This document shows positions 35,475-46,364 of a stretch of 64,000 nucleotides of DNA, piece after piece. The translations under genes and the position numbers were made by a program. The notes beneath the pieces are model-generated. The model ran no database searches and was not told the DNA's origin. It saw only the letters and a program-made list of their open reading frames with translations. Origin of the DNA: Neonectria sp. B-13 (lineage: Eukaryota > Ascomycota > Sordariomycetes > Hypocreales > Nectriaceae); contig NOKP01000038.1 in assembly GCA_002682825.1 (NCBI GenBank), positions 186,001-250,000 on the forward strand, in the 5' to 3' direction. Numbering within the stretch: position 1 is the first letter of the stretch; each line of letters begins with the position of its first letter.

Positions 35475-36284
35475 ATGTCCCAGGCCGAGCACAGAAACCG
35501 TCTTATAAGCTGTTGGGCTGTCATCAAACCTGGCTCTCGCATTCTCGAACTTGGCTGTGGTCAGGGAGAATGCACGTCAGTTCTTGCTGAGGCAGTCGGC
35601 CCGTCCGGCACCATCGACGCTATCGACCCAGCTTCACTAGACTACGGCGCGCCTACTACTCTCGGAGAAGCTCAAGCCGAACTATCGAACAGCCCTATAG
35701 GCCATAGGATCACATGGCACCAAGCCTTTCCGGAGCAGTTTCTCGATGAGGCATCGAAGAAAGGCGAGACGTGGGATGTTGCGATCCTTTCACATTGCAT
35801 CTGGTATTTCAAGTCTCCAGACACACTCGAGGCCATTCTTCGGGCCTTGAAGAACCGAACGAATACAGTTTGTATCGCAGAGTATGCTCTCCATGCAACA
35901 CACCCCGCTGCTCATGCCCATGTTCTCGCCGCCTTAGCTCGCGCAGGTCTCGAGAGCTACAAGGCGGAGAGCGACGAAAATGTTCAAAACATTCTGAGCC
36001 CAACTGGCATCAAGGACACTTGCACAAGCGCCGGTTGGAAACTTGAACATGAGACGGTTTTGGTTCCCGAACCGGAACTTCAAGATGGGTTCTGGGAAAC
36101 AAACACGGTAGCTTCAGCCAGGTTCCTCAAGGGAATCGACTCTTGCGTGCAGGACAAGAGAGCCAGGGAATATCTACGTGCTGCACGGGACGCTGTTTTA
36201 TTCTCGGTTGTAACAACTGGTAACATTAAAGATACGCGGACAATGGATGTTTGGTCTGCTGTGTTTAGTCTAGTAATAAGATAA
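35475..36284 (+). CDS. SAM-dependent methyltransferase
   Basis: A single exon of 269 aa from the ATG at 35475. The class I Rossmann signature ILELGCGQGECTSVLA is clear, followed by DAIDPASLDYG for the SAM ribose acid and WDVAILSHCIWYF for motif IV. This type of small fungal methyltransferase is common near natural-product genes, but the substrate cannot be read from the sequence. The open frame extends upstream to about 35430 without an ATG before a stop, with family-like text (ESHPKIA), so the true start may be in a small upstream exon. No defect seen despite lying next to decayed genes. Confidence 0.8.
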   Translation: MSQAEHRNRLISCWAVIKPGSRILELGCGQGECTSVLAEAVGPSGTIDAIDPASLDYGAPTTLGEAQAELSNSPIGHRITWHQAFPEQFLDEASKKGETWDVAILSHCIWYFKSPDTLEAILRALKNRTNTVCIAEYALHATHPAAHAHVLAALARAGLESYKAESDENVQNILSPTGIKDTCTSAGWKLEHETVLVPEPELQDGFWETNTVASARFLKGIDSCVQDKRAREYLRAARDAVLFSVVTTGNIKDTRTMDVWSAVFSLVIR

Positions 36285-37722
36285 TAGTTGTTAAATCTGA
36301 AACTAGTAGTAGTATAGTAATGAAAGAAAAAAATCAAGATTCGATCTAGGGCTTGGGTTGGCGGTGTATGTATAAGGTATTTGTGAAAGTTTTCTCTTAT
36401 TAGTATTAATAATATTTTAATCTGTAGTGAATTGCACTTCATAGTATGTACATAATACCGTTCGCCATAGACAAATACCTTGTCATCCCCTCCTTCAGTC
36501 GTTAGCGTTTCCCACATGGAAACCTCCCTCTCTGGAGCAACATCTACATACTGTAAGCAAGCTGCTCGAAGCTCAAGAGGAAGATTGCTGCGCCAGACCT
36601 ATCACATCTAATGGCCGGGATCGATGGGGTAAAAGCTTTTGATTTCTATCTATCCTAGCGGGAAAGGAAGGTCTTTAAATACATGATTTGGTCCGTAGGA
36701 AGTGATAGGAATCGTGTCATCTAGAGTGATGAGAAAGGAAGGGAAACGTGTCATCTAGGATGACTAGGTTGTTGGGGGCATCAAGGTTCGTAGCTAGGTT
36801 GTTGAGAGAGGTCAAATTGGTCAACCTTTGTAAGACTATCGGGCTTAGGAAGCTTGTCATGTGGGGAAACCTTGTGATAGCTAATGTAATGTGACAGGAC
36901 TGAGATGGACATAGCTAGCCAAGCGTAGAATCTAGCCCTTCCCCAGGTGACAATCCAGATCGTATTCCTCTTTACTACAACAGGTCTCCCGCACCGCTCT
37001 CAGGCATTTCCATCAAGCATGTCTTTGCGCGGTTAACATGATCTTCTCTAAAAACACGATGCGCTTCTTCAAGGGCGTGGCTGAGTATGCGGTCCTTCTA
37101 TTCGACTCCTCGGCGGGCAAGACGATCGAGACCAAGCTCGGATCGCCCGAGGTACACATTTCGCTTCATGTCTTTGGGTCGTCGAGTCGCACACCGCTTC
37201 TAAAAAGAACCGCGATATCAGTCTGCGGAAGACCATCAGTCCTTGGCAGACGAGCACTAAGATGATGTATCTGTTGCTTCAGATTGGGAATGACCACGTG
37301 GACGACGGCGGAAGCCCAGTTGGGATTACTTCGATATTGATGCCCCGCCAGAGCTGGTCCAGTCATTTATCTCGACCGAGTCTGATCGTAGTGAGAGCCA
37401 AGATATCATTGCCGAGAAGCTAGATGTGGAAGTGAGGCATCATGAATCTCATTACACAGCGCTCGAGGAGATCGCTCGTGATGATGTACTTACACGGCCA
37501 CGGAAACGAGCTGATCTACGGTTGACGAGGGATGAAACATAGGTCAGGGGTTGGTAATAGAATTGAGAAATATTAGTCTATAATAATTATAATAGTAGTA
37601 GCTTCAGAGTAACATAGATAAGTTTGCGGAAAGCCACCATCGTTAACAATACAACATCAAGTCACCTTAAGCAGTGGATATAGGTACTTCTCATTTCAGC
37701 ACACGCATGGTGCAAGCTATGG
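36285..37722. other. Intergenic, holds repeat copy B
   Basis: Includes the repeat at 36599-36845. At 37385-37545 a short open run of charged residues ends in a TAG, and 37038-37265 is open, but neither can be assigned. No intact gene recognised. Confidence 0.4.
36599..36845 (-). repeat. Dispersed repeat, copy B
   Basis: Reverse complement of 1-249 at high identity, with a few transitions and small indels. It defines both ends of the shared unit: outer flanks at 36598 and beyond 36846 do not match the other copy's flanks. No ORF. Confidence 0.85.
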
Positions 37723-39246
37723 CTAGATAGCCCTATGGTGAAGCACCGTCTTGTGGGATAAGCATCCCTGTATCGTGTATGGTGGCCTGAAGCGACAGTG
37801 CAACTGGGAACACCATGAGATGCTACGCATCTCTTCATCTCGTTCCAAATCATCGTATCTATAATTAATAAGGGAAGACCACCCATATTCGTAGGGAAAA
37901 TCGGCACAGGACCGCCTTGTCTGTGTGAAGACCATAAAACTATCATTCTCAGGGCACTTTTCGAACTCCCAGTCCCATGATCCAGATATCGTGTTAGAAT
38001 GGTTGTTATGACTGAACCCTGCGCATCGGTCTTCGCAATGAAACTCGTCCTTCCCTGTGAAGGTAGACGAGTCGATATCTGGCCTGAGCCTCCAAGGTCT
38101 CACTGGGTTCGGGCAAAGTTTCCACTCGAACTTGTCAGCAGTGTTCGCTATCTCCCCTACAGATCTGTGAGGTTTTGGCTTGCCCCAGTCGAGACAGTTG
38201 CAGACGTTAGGATCGAAACATCTAACAACATCGTGGGTGCCAACCATGTTCGATGGCAGCCACTGAAACGATCGAGTAGGGAGTCTTTGGTGAACATATT
38301 TTTCGATGCCTCTTCGAAATGCTGAAGAGGTCAATTTTATCCCATGTTCCGACCCCAGTGGCTTAAATCTGATGTGTGTTGTGACTGATATATCAAAACA
38401 TAGCTTTTGATTCTCGTCTCGGTAGAACTTAAATCGTGGCATATCATCGTAGCGGCAACATTTTGAAGTACCATCTTCAACATGCTTGCATGGAGAGGCT
38501 TTGTGGTGTCCTTTGTTGCATTGAATCATGTTTTGGCCAGGTTTCTTATCGGCAAGTCGCTGAGCTGAGTCCCAAGTAATGGATATATGCTCACACAAGC
38601 TGACACGTCCTTCTCGTCCCGTGCAGAGTCTTTCTTCGTTTGATTCAAGACGCTGCTGGGCTGAGAAATAGAATGCTCGGTGTTCTATCTTACATCCTGA
38701 ACAGTATATGAACGGGATGGCTTGGAGAAGTTCGGTATCATTTTGATACCCTCTCTGCTTCCTGAATGTAGTACAAGAGTCACATAGAGTGGCAGACTTT
38801 GCCCGTCTCGGAAAATGTATTGGCGTGGCCCAGATCCTCGCTAAATGCTTGCGGTAGTCATGGTTGGATGCATCAGTGAGGTGGTATTTCCAGAAGGCCT
38901 TTGATTGACTGAATAAACGCATGAAATCCCGGGAGGCCTGGCGCAACTGGAGGATATCGTCAAGGTCAAGTTGCTCCATAATAGCAACAATGAGCCTGTC
39001 GGGAAGTCGAATCAAGGGGCTGTGCATCTGATTCAAGTAGGCTGAAGCAACTATGCGGTCCATGCCGCCTGGTCTTGGAGGGCGACTGGGAGCAACTGCT
39101 TCTTCGTAGGAGGGTGGCAAATCAGGTGAGCGGAAAGTGGAGGCCACGTTCCGATTCTGGCGGGTGTGTTCAATCATATCCTGGAACCAGTCTCTGATGA
39201 ATTCTGTATAGCTCCGATGTGCTGAAGGTGCCTTTGGTTTGGCCAT
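37723..39246 (-). CDS. F-box protein
   Basis: A single minus-strand exon of 507 aa. After a Pro-rich N terminus (PPSYEEA, a PPxY-type site at about residue 45), an F-box spans about residues 78-120: SPLIRLPDRLIVAIMEQLDLDDILQLRQASRDF. The remainder is Cys/His-rich (for example CDSCTTFRKQ, YCSGCKIEHR, CEDRCAGF), as in the large family of fungal F-box proteins that read a substrate for SCF ubiquitin ligases. Substrate unknown. The PPxY motif could bind a WW-domain HECT ligase (inference). The gene looks complete. Confidence 0.8.
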   Translation of the reverse strand: MAKPKAPSAHRSYTEFIRDWFQDMIEHTRQNRNVASTFRSPDLPPSYEEAVAPSRPPRPGGMDRIVASAYLNQMHSPLIRLPDRLIVAIMEQLDLDDILQLRQASRDFMRLFSQSKAFWKYHLTDASNHDYRKHLARIWATPIHFPRRAKSATLCDSCTTFRKQRGYQNDTELLQAIPFIYCSGCKIEHRAFYFSAQQRLESNEERLCTGREGRVSLCEHISITWDSAQRLADKKPGQNMIQCNKGHHKASPCKHVEDGTSKCCRYDDMPRFKFYRDENQKLCFDISVTTHIRFKPLGSEHGIKLTSSAFRRGIEKYVHQRLPTRSFQWLPSNMVGTHDVVRCFDPNVCNCLDWGKPKPHRSVGEIANTADKFEWKLCPNPVRPWRLRPDIDSSTFTGKDEFHCEDRCAGFSHNNHSNTISGSWDWEFEKCPENDSFMVFTQTRRSCADFPYEYGWSSLINYRYDDLERDEEMRSISWCSQLHCRFRPPYTIQGCLSHKTVLHHRAI

Positions 39247-39886
39247 GGTGTGCGGTGTATGTTGGTTTGGGAGTCGTGTTTCGAATGAGGGTCCCTGGGT
39301 CCAAATTTGCAGAATTTGGATGAGGATTATCGAAGGATGTGAGTGTGGTTGAGTTGAAGAGTGCCAGAGGTGCGACGCGGTCTTGCTTAAATATTTTTCT
39401 GCGCCCTCTACCCCCGAGTACCTGCAAACCTAGATGGACGGATGAGTAGTCATTATACTCACGTGGGGTAGATGTTGAGTTTTTCAATCTTCAAGCTTTG
39501 CAGTGCCATGTACCTTGCTGGCTATGGTCAGAAAGGTTCAACCTTGACGGCCTTGACTCTCCTATGCACCAGTGTATGCAGGTGACATGTACTGTAAAGG
39601 ATGAAAGGATTTTCGTGTTTCACCGGCCTGCTCGAACCCTGTGCCCCATCTCTGCAAGTAGTGTGAGGCTCCGTGACACTACGAGGTGGGCATTTTGTGT
39701 TGTGAAAGAGCTCAACTCGAAGGAGAAGAAAATTCAGAACATAATTTGTTGTCAATTGAAGGGCAGACGGATGAAATGATCTAAAGCCCAGTACCAAAAA
39801 AACGCCCCCAGTCCTCCACCCACCCACTCGTTTAATCACAGGGTATAAATATGTAAGCAAAAGAAAAAAAGGACCCTTCATCGTTA

Positions 39887-39914
39887 TCGTCGTCGTCGTC
39901 GTCGTCGTCGTCGG
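39887..39914. repeat. (CGT)n microsatellite
   Basis: About nine CGT/GTC units, immediately followed by the minisatellite. Confidence 0.95.
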
Positions 39915-40205
39915 GCTGTGGCTGTGGTGTTTCGGCATGTGCGTGCGCGCGCGTGTGTGTGTGTGTGTGTGTGCGGTGTGTTGCCGAGGCCAGTGAAGCT
40001 ATTCACAATGGGCTGTTGGCTGGGGCTGGGCTGTGGCTGTGGTGTTTCGGCATGTGCGTGCGCGCGCGCGCCCGTGTGTGTGTGTATGTGTATATGTGTG
40101 GTGTGTTGCCGGGGCCAGTGAAGCTATTCACAATGGGCCCCCAGCTAGGTCTCGGCTGTGACTGTGGTGTTTTCTCGTGTGTATGTGTGTTGTGTATTGT
40201 GTTTC
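39913..40205. repeat. GT/GC-rich minisatellite, 115-124 bp units
   Basis: Two full units (39913-40027 and 40028-40151) and a partial third (40152 to about 40205). Each begins GGCTGTGGCTGTGGTG, runs through an alternating purine-pyrimidine tract of TG and CG steps, and ends with GGCCAGTGAAGCTATTCACAATGGG. The alternating tracts (about 39941-39975 and 40050-40105) are of Z-DNA-forming type. Differences between units lie mainly in the length and interruptions of the TG run. Confidence 0.85.
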
Positions 40206-40289
40206 ACATATTTAACTTCTTGCGTTATTCACATTACCTAACTGTAAGTGAGTGCGATAATTTGCATCGCATTACTCAGCCTGTTGAAC

Positions 40290-42062
40290 CTAGGAATCCA
40301 GATTGACCCAACTTCCCATCCAGCGCTGGTTTAGTTCCTTAGCTTGAGTGACCAGATCTAGCTCCAAGAGTAGCTGTATCGAACCCCTGACCGAAGAGTG
40401 CAGCGACGAGCTGATCCACGCATGAGTTGGGGCAGTATGCTCGCCTATGAAGATGGTGTTGTGCTCGGTCCGATGGTACGCCGGGATGTAAAGTTTGTGC
40501 TGCTCAATATCAGGCCGACACCAAGATGTCGCAGTGTGCTCGTCCTCTAGCCAACAAAGCCGTTCATAGTCTCCCGTGTACAACTTGCGTGCCTGGTCTC
40601 CGTGTAGGCTCACGATGGCGTCCAAGACAGTTCCAACGTGTTCCTCGTCCGAGAAGCTCACAAAGCGGTCGCTCCAGTCACCGCCACGGTAATGCGTGAT
40701 GAGGCCGGGCCGTGATTCGTTCAGTCCATAGACGGGGTAGTATAGAGCACCGACGGAGCCGCTCTCGGGCTGCGAGTAACCACCAAAGATGGGTCTCTCA
40801 CCCTTCTCCCAGAAGCGCTCGGAGAAGAGCAGAGATACTTTGCAAGCCGACTTGAAGCGCAAGCCAGCCTCGCTGGTGGCGCGACTGAGCACCGAGGAGT
40901 AGTCAGGGAGGTCCATGAACCGGGTCATAGTAAATGGCACCGCCATGATGGTATAATCGTAGTCCTTGTACACGAAGGTCCGGTTCGTAGCACTGGGATA
41001 CCACGACAGCCGTGTGCGGGAGCGACCGCCATCATTTTCGATGTGTTCGAGCTTCCTGATCTTTCTGTTGAGCACCAGGCGGTCCGACACGTGGGGCCAG
41101 AAGGCATCTGTGATTTTGTTGAAGCCTCCATCCACACACTTCCACTCCGTCTCACCTAGGGAACCATCGGAACCGTCGAGACCAAGGTTGGAGTTGTGGA
41201 CCAATTCATCCCAGAAGATGTCGTAGTCTGAAGCAGTCCAGATTTTATCAGTGACGTTCTCGCTGGTGTTGAAGACGTGTCGCATCATGGCCTGCTCGCT
41301 CCAGTCGTCGAGCTCGGCGACCATGGCCTGTTTATGCGCTCGCCAGACGTCCCGTTGGATCTCCTTGAGTACCGGTTCATTTTTCAGGATTAGATCCATG
41401 GCTTCTTGCGTTTCTTCATACCCAACAGCGCTGAAAGATGACTGCCTCCCCAAGCCGGGGTTCGCTGCAATCTCCGCCCGAGTTGGGATCCTTCCATCTG
41501 GGTGTCGGCCTGTGCCACGAGCTAAGAGTTCGTTTGGGTGATGCTGAACCCACGGGATGAAGTCGATTTTATACTGTGTATCGTTTCCGTTCAGGTCATT
41601 GAGGATATCGGCCAATTGAAAGGTCAACTGATGGTCCGTATACAAATGTGTTGAATTGTCGCTCTTGTACGTAGCCTTATAAGGCAACCTCATGGGGCCC
41701 ATCTCAGCGAACTCCTCTGTTCCGCCGACGAACTTTGTCCTGAATCTGCCTCCGATTCGATCGCTCGCCTCGATGATCTCCCAGTTGTGCAAGCCAATGC
41801 TCTCTAGCATCAGAGCCATGGAGAGGCCGGAGATGCCTCCTCCCACGATGGCAATGGTCACGTTGGGTTGTTGGGTGCTCGACGTGTCATTCAATGCTGC
41901 CACTCCGTCAAACCACGCACCAAGCGCGTCGAAGTCCTCTAGGAGTGGCTTGCTTTGGTCTGCACGTCGTTCATGGCGAGGTGTTTGTGGTCGACCAAGC
42001 ACCGACACACATAGACTCAAGAGGGTGGACGCCTTAGCGATGCCTTTGAGGGTCGGAACCAT
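40290..42062 (-). CDS. Secreted L-amino-acid oxidase (flavin amine oxidase)
   Basis: A single exon of 590 aa. An N-terminal hydrophobic stretch (STLLSLCVSVLG) followed by a basic site suggests a signal peptide. The FAD loop IVGGGISGLSMALML is at about residue 72, then IIEASDRIGGRF and GPMRLP, the GG doublet and substrate-arginine region of L-amino-acid oxidases. The C-terminal FAD part carries FIGEHTAPTHAWISSSLHS. The enzyme deaminates L-amino acids to 2-oxoacids, ammonia and H2O2 outside the cell. Several N-x-S/T sites fit secretion. Length and motifs are complete. Confidence 0.88.
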   Translation of the reverse strand: MVPTLKGIAKASTLLSLCVSVLGRPQTPRHERRADQSKPLLEDFDALGAWFDGVAALNDTSSTQQPNVTIAIVGGGISGLSMALMLESIGLHNWEIIEASDRIGGRFRTKFVGGTEEFAEMGPMRLPYKATYKSDNSTHLYTDHQLTFQLADILNDLNGNDTQYKIDFIPWVQHHPNELLARGTGRHPDGRIPTRAEIAANPGLGRQSSFSAVGYEETQEAMDLILKNEPVLKEIQRDVWRAHKQAMVAELDDWSEQAMMRHVFNTSENVTDKIWTASDYDIFWDELVHNSNLGLDGSDGSLGETEWKCVDGGFNKITDAFWPHVSDRLVLNRKIRKLEHIENDGGRSRTRLSWYPSATNRTFVYKDYDYTIMAVPFTMTRFMDLPDYSSVLSRATSEAGLRFKSACKVSLLFSERFWEKGERPIFGGYSQPESGSVGALYYPVYGLNESRPGLITHYRGGDWSDRFVSFSDEEHVGTVLDAIVSLHGDQARKLYTGDYERLCWLEDEHTATSWCRPDIEQHKLYIPAYHRTEHNTIFIGEHTAPTHAWISSSLHSSVRGSIQLLLELDLVTQAKELNQRWMGSWVNLDS

Positions 42063-43176
42063 GATCCCTGTTTGTATGACGATGGGTCGGTGTCTTGTCG
42101 AATTCTCGGTCGGCCGTATAATAAAACTTGGCTGTAGGAATACTCTGATGTACCTGGTAAACCTTCTGTGTCTATATCCGGTACTTATGGCTGGTTCCTT
42201 ACTGTCCCTACCCAGCGGATACTACGAAGAGAAACAACAACTACCGCATCCGTGGCCAAGTCTCCTTGACCTTGATAGCACCATTTTCTTCTAGCATATG
42301 CAGGTTTATGAAAATGACGCTCTACAAGGGTGCATTTCATTTCACCGGTACCACATCTAATGTTGTTCTACTACGTAGTATATGCGACGGCAGTCGGCGA
42401 AACCCGAGATTTCGTTTCCACTTGAGTGCAGGGGCCCGCTGATCGTCCTTCCATGTTATACGATGTAGTAATTGCAGCGGGCTCTCTGTCGGGTTGCCAT
42501 CAGGGTTCTCGACCATGTAGCCCATGTTACATGGCGCGGGCGACGATCCTACCTCTAGCATCGGTACTATTGTGCGCCCTCACTTCGAAGACATAGGACC
42601 CGGAAAATGGGCGCGTCCTCATAATCCGACTGAATGTATACAATGTGCAATATCTTAGCTGCGGCGTGCTGCGTATGATGCAGGTGCCCATGCAACCTTT
42701 CCGCACATTGTAACGTCGAGGAAGATGCCTTGGTGAATATGCGGGCCCTTCTTTGACATCCATCCTGCAACTGTCCGTTGTCTGGCATGCACATTGGTTT
42801 CTACAGGGACGACTGTGAGGCTTAACAACATCCCTTACTACGTGCCGCCAGGTGCTTTGGGCAAGATCTCCATCGACGAGTTCAAGTCGCTGGAAGAGCC
42901 TGGATTGTCTTCAATCACTATCCCCATCACTAACACGTCATCGTTACGCCACGGCGATTTTCGAGACTTGGTGGCGGATTTCTCTGAAGCGGACGATGCT
43001 TTCCAGAATGGCTCAACTTGGCATGTAACAACTTAACCATAAGATTTTATTTTAATGCTAGAAATATACTTTGCAAGGGTTAGTGTATACAGGGTGACCC
43101 AGAAGGTAGGGGTCATTATGTATTAAGACTTCCACTTAGCATGCCTTTAGCTTTTAGCCTCCTCTCAAGCCACAAA
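42063..43176. other. Intergenic, one possible gene fragment
   Basis: The first 250 bp are the oxidase promoter. The only coding-like segment is at 42794-43036. Confidence 0.4.
42794..43036 (+). pseudogene. Possible N-terminal fragment of an amidase-like gene
   Basis: An open run with protein-like composition (VRLNNIPYYVPP, then ISIDEFKS and ITNTSSLRHGDF). It resembles, from memory only, the region before the catalytic domain in some fungal amidase-family proteins. A CTACAG acceptor-like site lies at its start. No catalytic Ser/Lys region follows; the frame ends at 43036. Weak call; it could also be a chance frame. Confidence 0.25.
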
Positions 43177-45013
43177 TCACGCTCCTACATTCAGTCTGTG
43201 GTCCATGATCTGTGCTTCTCCGTGAATGTGACACACCAATGATGCTTGTGATTGGGACTTGGGACTCGACCAAAGCAGCGATAAAGCCGAGAAGCCTCCG
43301 CGAACACTATCAGCCTGGAAACACTTGGCCCTCAGTACACTCGTTGCAACTCGCGCGTTGTCCCCGTTGCCGCAGACAAGCAAGATGGGCTTCTCGCGGT
43401 TCTGTTCTAGGAATGATCTCGTCTCGTTTTCCTGGCTGAAGATGGCTTCCAGTTTCAACCACAGCGACTCTAGGGTTTTCGCGTCCGCGAAAGGTTTCTG
43501 GTTGCTGGATTCGACAACTGGAACGTTGTGCGATCCTAGGAGATGAAGAGTGTCGAAATCCTTCGCCTCACGAAGGTCAATAACCATAGTATCAGCTGCA
43601 CGCGGATAGAAACCCCGAAGGATATTGGTTTTGAGAGATCGAGGAGTGCTATGGACGTCATGCACCGCCTGCCCTTCTGGTAGGCCGATGAAGACGTCCC
43701 GCGGGTCTTTCTCCCAAGCTTCATCATAACGGTGTAGGTCAACATGCCGCAGGTTCTAGGAGCTCGTTAGTCATATGACATTGGACTTGCACGAGGGCGA
43801 GCGAACCTCATTTTGAATGCTTGGGAAGTGTTCAGATCCCAGCTTGTCAAAGTATTCGTCGATGTACTGGTAGGGGAAGTCACAGCAGAGGAACACGCAC
43901 TGAACTTGGCCGTTCTGGTCAGCATGTTCTTTCAGCGTCCCCTCGGCCAATCGTTTCTCGATGTACTGGAACAGGCCCTTGAGATTGAAGCCGGAAGAGG
44001 GGCCGCAGATGAGGCCATTCCTGCACAGATCTAGCGATAGGCGATACGAGTCACCAGAGCCGACTTGCTCAACATGGTCGACAGCTGTCTTCCACGGAAA
44101 CTGGACTGGTGACATAAGAGCGTAGGAGCGAGGCCCTGGCACTCGGTCACCTGGAGCCGTGCATACACCGAGCCGAAAGACGGAGGGCTTGGCTTCCTTG
44201 AAAAATGTGCCCATGCCTGTCATTGTGCCTTTTGAAACCTGGTTAGGGTAACATTCTAGGGAATACATTGGCATAAATACACTTACCAGATGTGCCCATG
44301 CCCGCACAAATCAGTGTGATTTCTGGGAGCTGCTTGAGGATCTGAGGACCAGTCCAACGCACGTGCGCTTTCCAGTTCTATGGTGAAAAGAAAAACTGGT
44401 GTTGGTTACTTGAAGACTTGAAGTTATACTCTGACAAAGAGGAGGCTTACATTGTCATTCTCATACTGGTTGGGATTGATGATGGAGTCCGACTCCTGGC
44501 CCAACTTATATGCACCGTAAATGCCGCCTCTCTGATCAAGTGGTTCCGGCTGGGAAGGTCCTCCCCACAGTGTTCTTACATGAAAATCAGCCGTGATTCA
44601 AAAGAGGGCACAAAGACTGCAACTTACATGGATAGTCCAAAGAACTGCATGAGCTTCAGCTTGGCCAGGCTGGTCTTATTGCTCAGGAAGGCGCGGACGT
44701 CTGACACCTCATGATAGACTTGAGATACCAACGACATGGCAATGACGGTCGAGCCAGAGCTGTACTCGACAACCGTCTTTGTCTGGCCCGGATGCATGCC
44801 CTTCTCCAAGAGATTAAGAGCCGGCATCGCCTTGACATTGGTGGCCGGGTGCATCGTCATCATCTTGGCATAAATTCTGACGCCATGGCTGCGATAGGGG
44901 TTGAGGCTATCTGGAATCTCAACCAGCGGAAAAGGGGGACCATTATCAGGATTGAAATAGTCCCTAAGAGAGTCTGCTCCCTTGAATACGTTGAGATGAT
45001 TGGGATCGGACAT
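43177..45013 (-). CDS. PLP beta-synthase (cysteine-synthase-like) fused to rhodanese-like domain
   Basis: Minus-strand exons 45013-44628, 44574-44451, 44377-44287, 44228-43807 and 43755-43177 encode 533 aa. Residues 1 to about 350 are a fold-type II PLP enzyme: NVKAMPALNLL provides the Schiff-base Lys in the position of the NxxSVKDR motif, EYSSGSTVIAMS is the substrate loop, and GMGTSGTMTGMGT is the glycine-rich phosphate cup. Residues about 375-500 form a rhodanese-like domain (TMVIDLREAKDFDTLHLLGSHNVP, ending ILLVCGNGDNARVA); its active-loop Cys is present as VCGNGDNA. The fusion suggests sulfur made or moved by one domain is used by the other (inference). All joins are in frame. Confidence 0.82.
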
Positions 45014-46364
45014 GATGTTGGTTGGTGGCCAAGAGGATGGATGACCCGGATGCTTGTTCTTACTCATGTGTACGGCACCAGATCTACGAGTAGATGTGCT
45101 GTAATATATGTAAAGAATCAAGAGGTTGCGAGAAGTTGGCCATACGATAGTACATATGATGAAAACCATGCCCGGAGGCAAAGTTCCCAAGCAGCAGGGC
45201 TGACACGAAGAACCGGCTCTTGTTCCGTATGAGACACAAGAGGCCAATTTGCCGTCCCTATCTACCCCGCACTACGAGTTGCTCAAGACGACGAGGTGTT
45301 TGCGTGCGGCATATATCCGAAGCACGTCTTCTCACCATCCTAAAGCACTCACTGTGGTGGTTGAGCTCTGCGAGAGGTTTAGAGGCCCTTTGCGCAAGTT
45401 CTTCACTCTCTGACAGTGGAGCAGCTTAGTTAATTTTAGCTGCTTGATCGGCCAAACCCATCAGGGTTTCAAATTTGGCAATGAAGGGCAGGCGTTGCGT
45501 GCTCTTAGTGCAACCCAAGTACCGGCAGTGGTATGGACACAGTACCGATGCTAACATGGCAGAACCACAATTTCTGCGCTCGAGCTAAAGCACGTCACGT
45601 TATGTGGAAATTCCGATGGTCCATCGTCGGCCCCTCGCTAACACTATTACGGGAGGAAATCAAGAGTGCCCTGGAGCCGGCCGAACGGATCGGCGCAGCC
45701 ATCAAGGTGCTACGTACGTGATGGCTCTCTATGCGCGAGCTTGACTGAGTATTTGATATCGAATCAGAGTTTTACAGATCGATTTACCTATCTTAGGCCG
45801 TTCCACCGAGGTACCTGACGTTCTACGGGGCGGGTCCTCGTGGACGCTGATCTTCCGCTAACAGTCGTCTACCTTGTTTTCCGCGGTGGAGGTGGGAGAT
45901 CTGCACCACTACGCTGGCAATGTCCTCAATGGTTTGACCGCTAGGCCAAAAGTAAGGCACCCTACTGATGGGCTGGTCATATCTCTCATAATAGGTGGTC
46001 GCCTACCAACAGTCCTACATCGCTGATCTGAATATCCGGCATTAGCCTCTCCACATTAATGCTTTGACAGCAAGGTTCCTCTACCGTACCCTTATGGCTC
46101 CAGCGGGCACCTTGATAGCAGTGCTCTCCCCGATCCCCCTGATTCCCAAGTCGCCTGACTTGTATGATGTCAAGCGAACGAATGTCCGTTTCTTAATGAG
46201 GTTGGGCATGAACTATTCTTCTTAACGAGTATTTTTGATACTACAAGTTTCAACCCCAGAATCAACAAGAGTGGAGCCGACGGCAGACGGAACTTGGTAC
46301 GAGCGGTTCAGGCACTCATCAACAAACCGAAAAGACCAGCAGTGAAGAGGTGGGTTCCTCAACG
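45014..46364. other. Intergenic between divergent genes
   Basis: No gene recognised. The open frame upstream of 46365 continues to about 46245 but has no ATG, so the DHA14 gene could have a further 5' exon. Confidence 0.4.

Larger units (their letters stand above)
39247..40289. other. Intergenic, holds microsatellite and minisatellite
   Basis: Upstream of the minus-strand F-box gene (39247-39500) and downstream of the minus-strand oxidase gene. 39887-40205 is simple or tandem repeat. Open frames across it (39918-40121, 39953-40306) are repeat artefacts. Confidence 0.5.

Noticed and set aside
39918..40306. Cys/Val-rich small secreted-like frames
   Set aside because: Composed of the TG/CG minisatellite; composition follows the repeat, not a protein.
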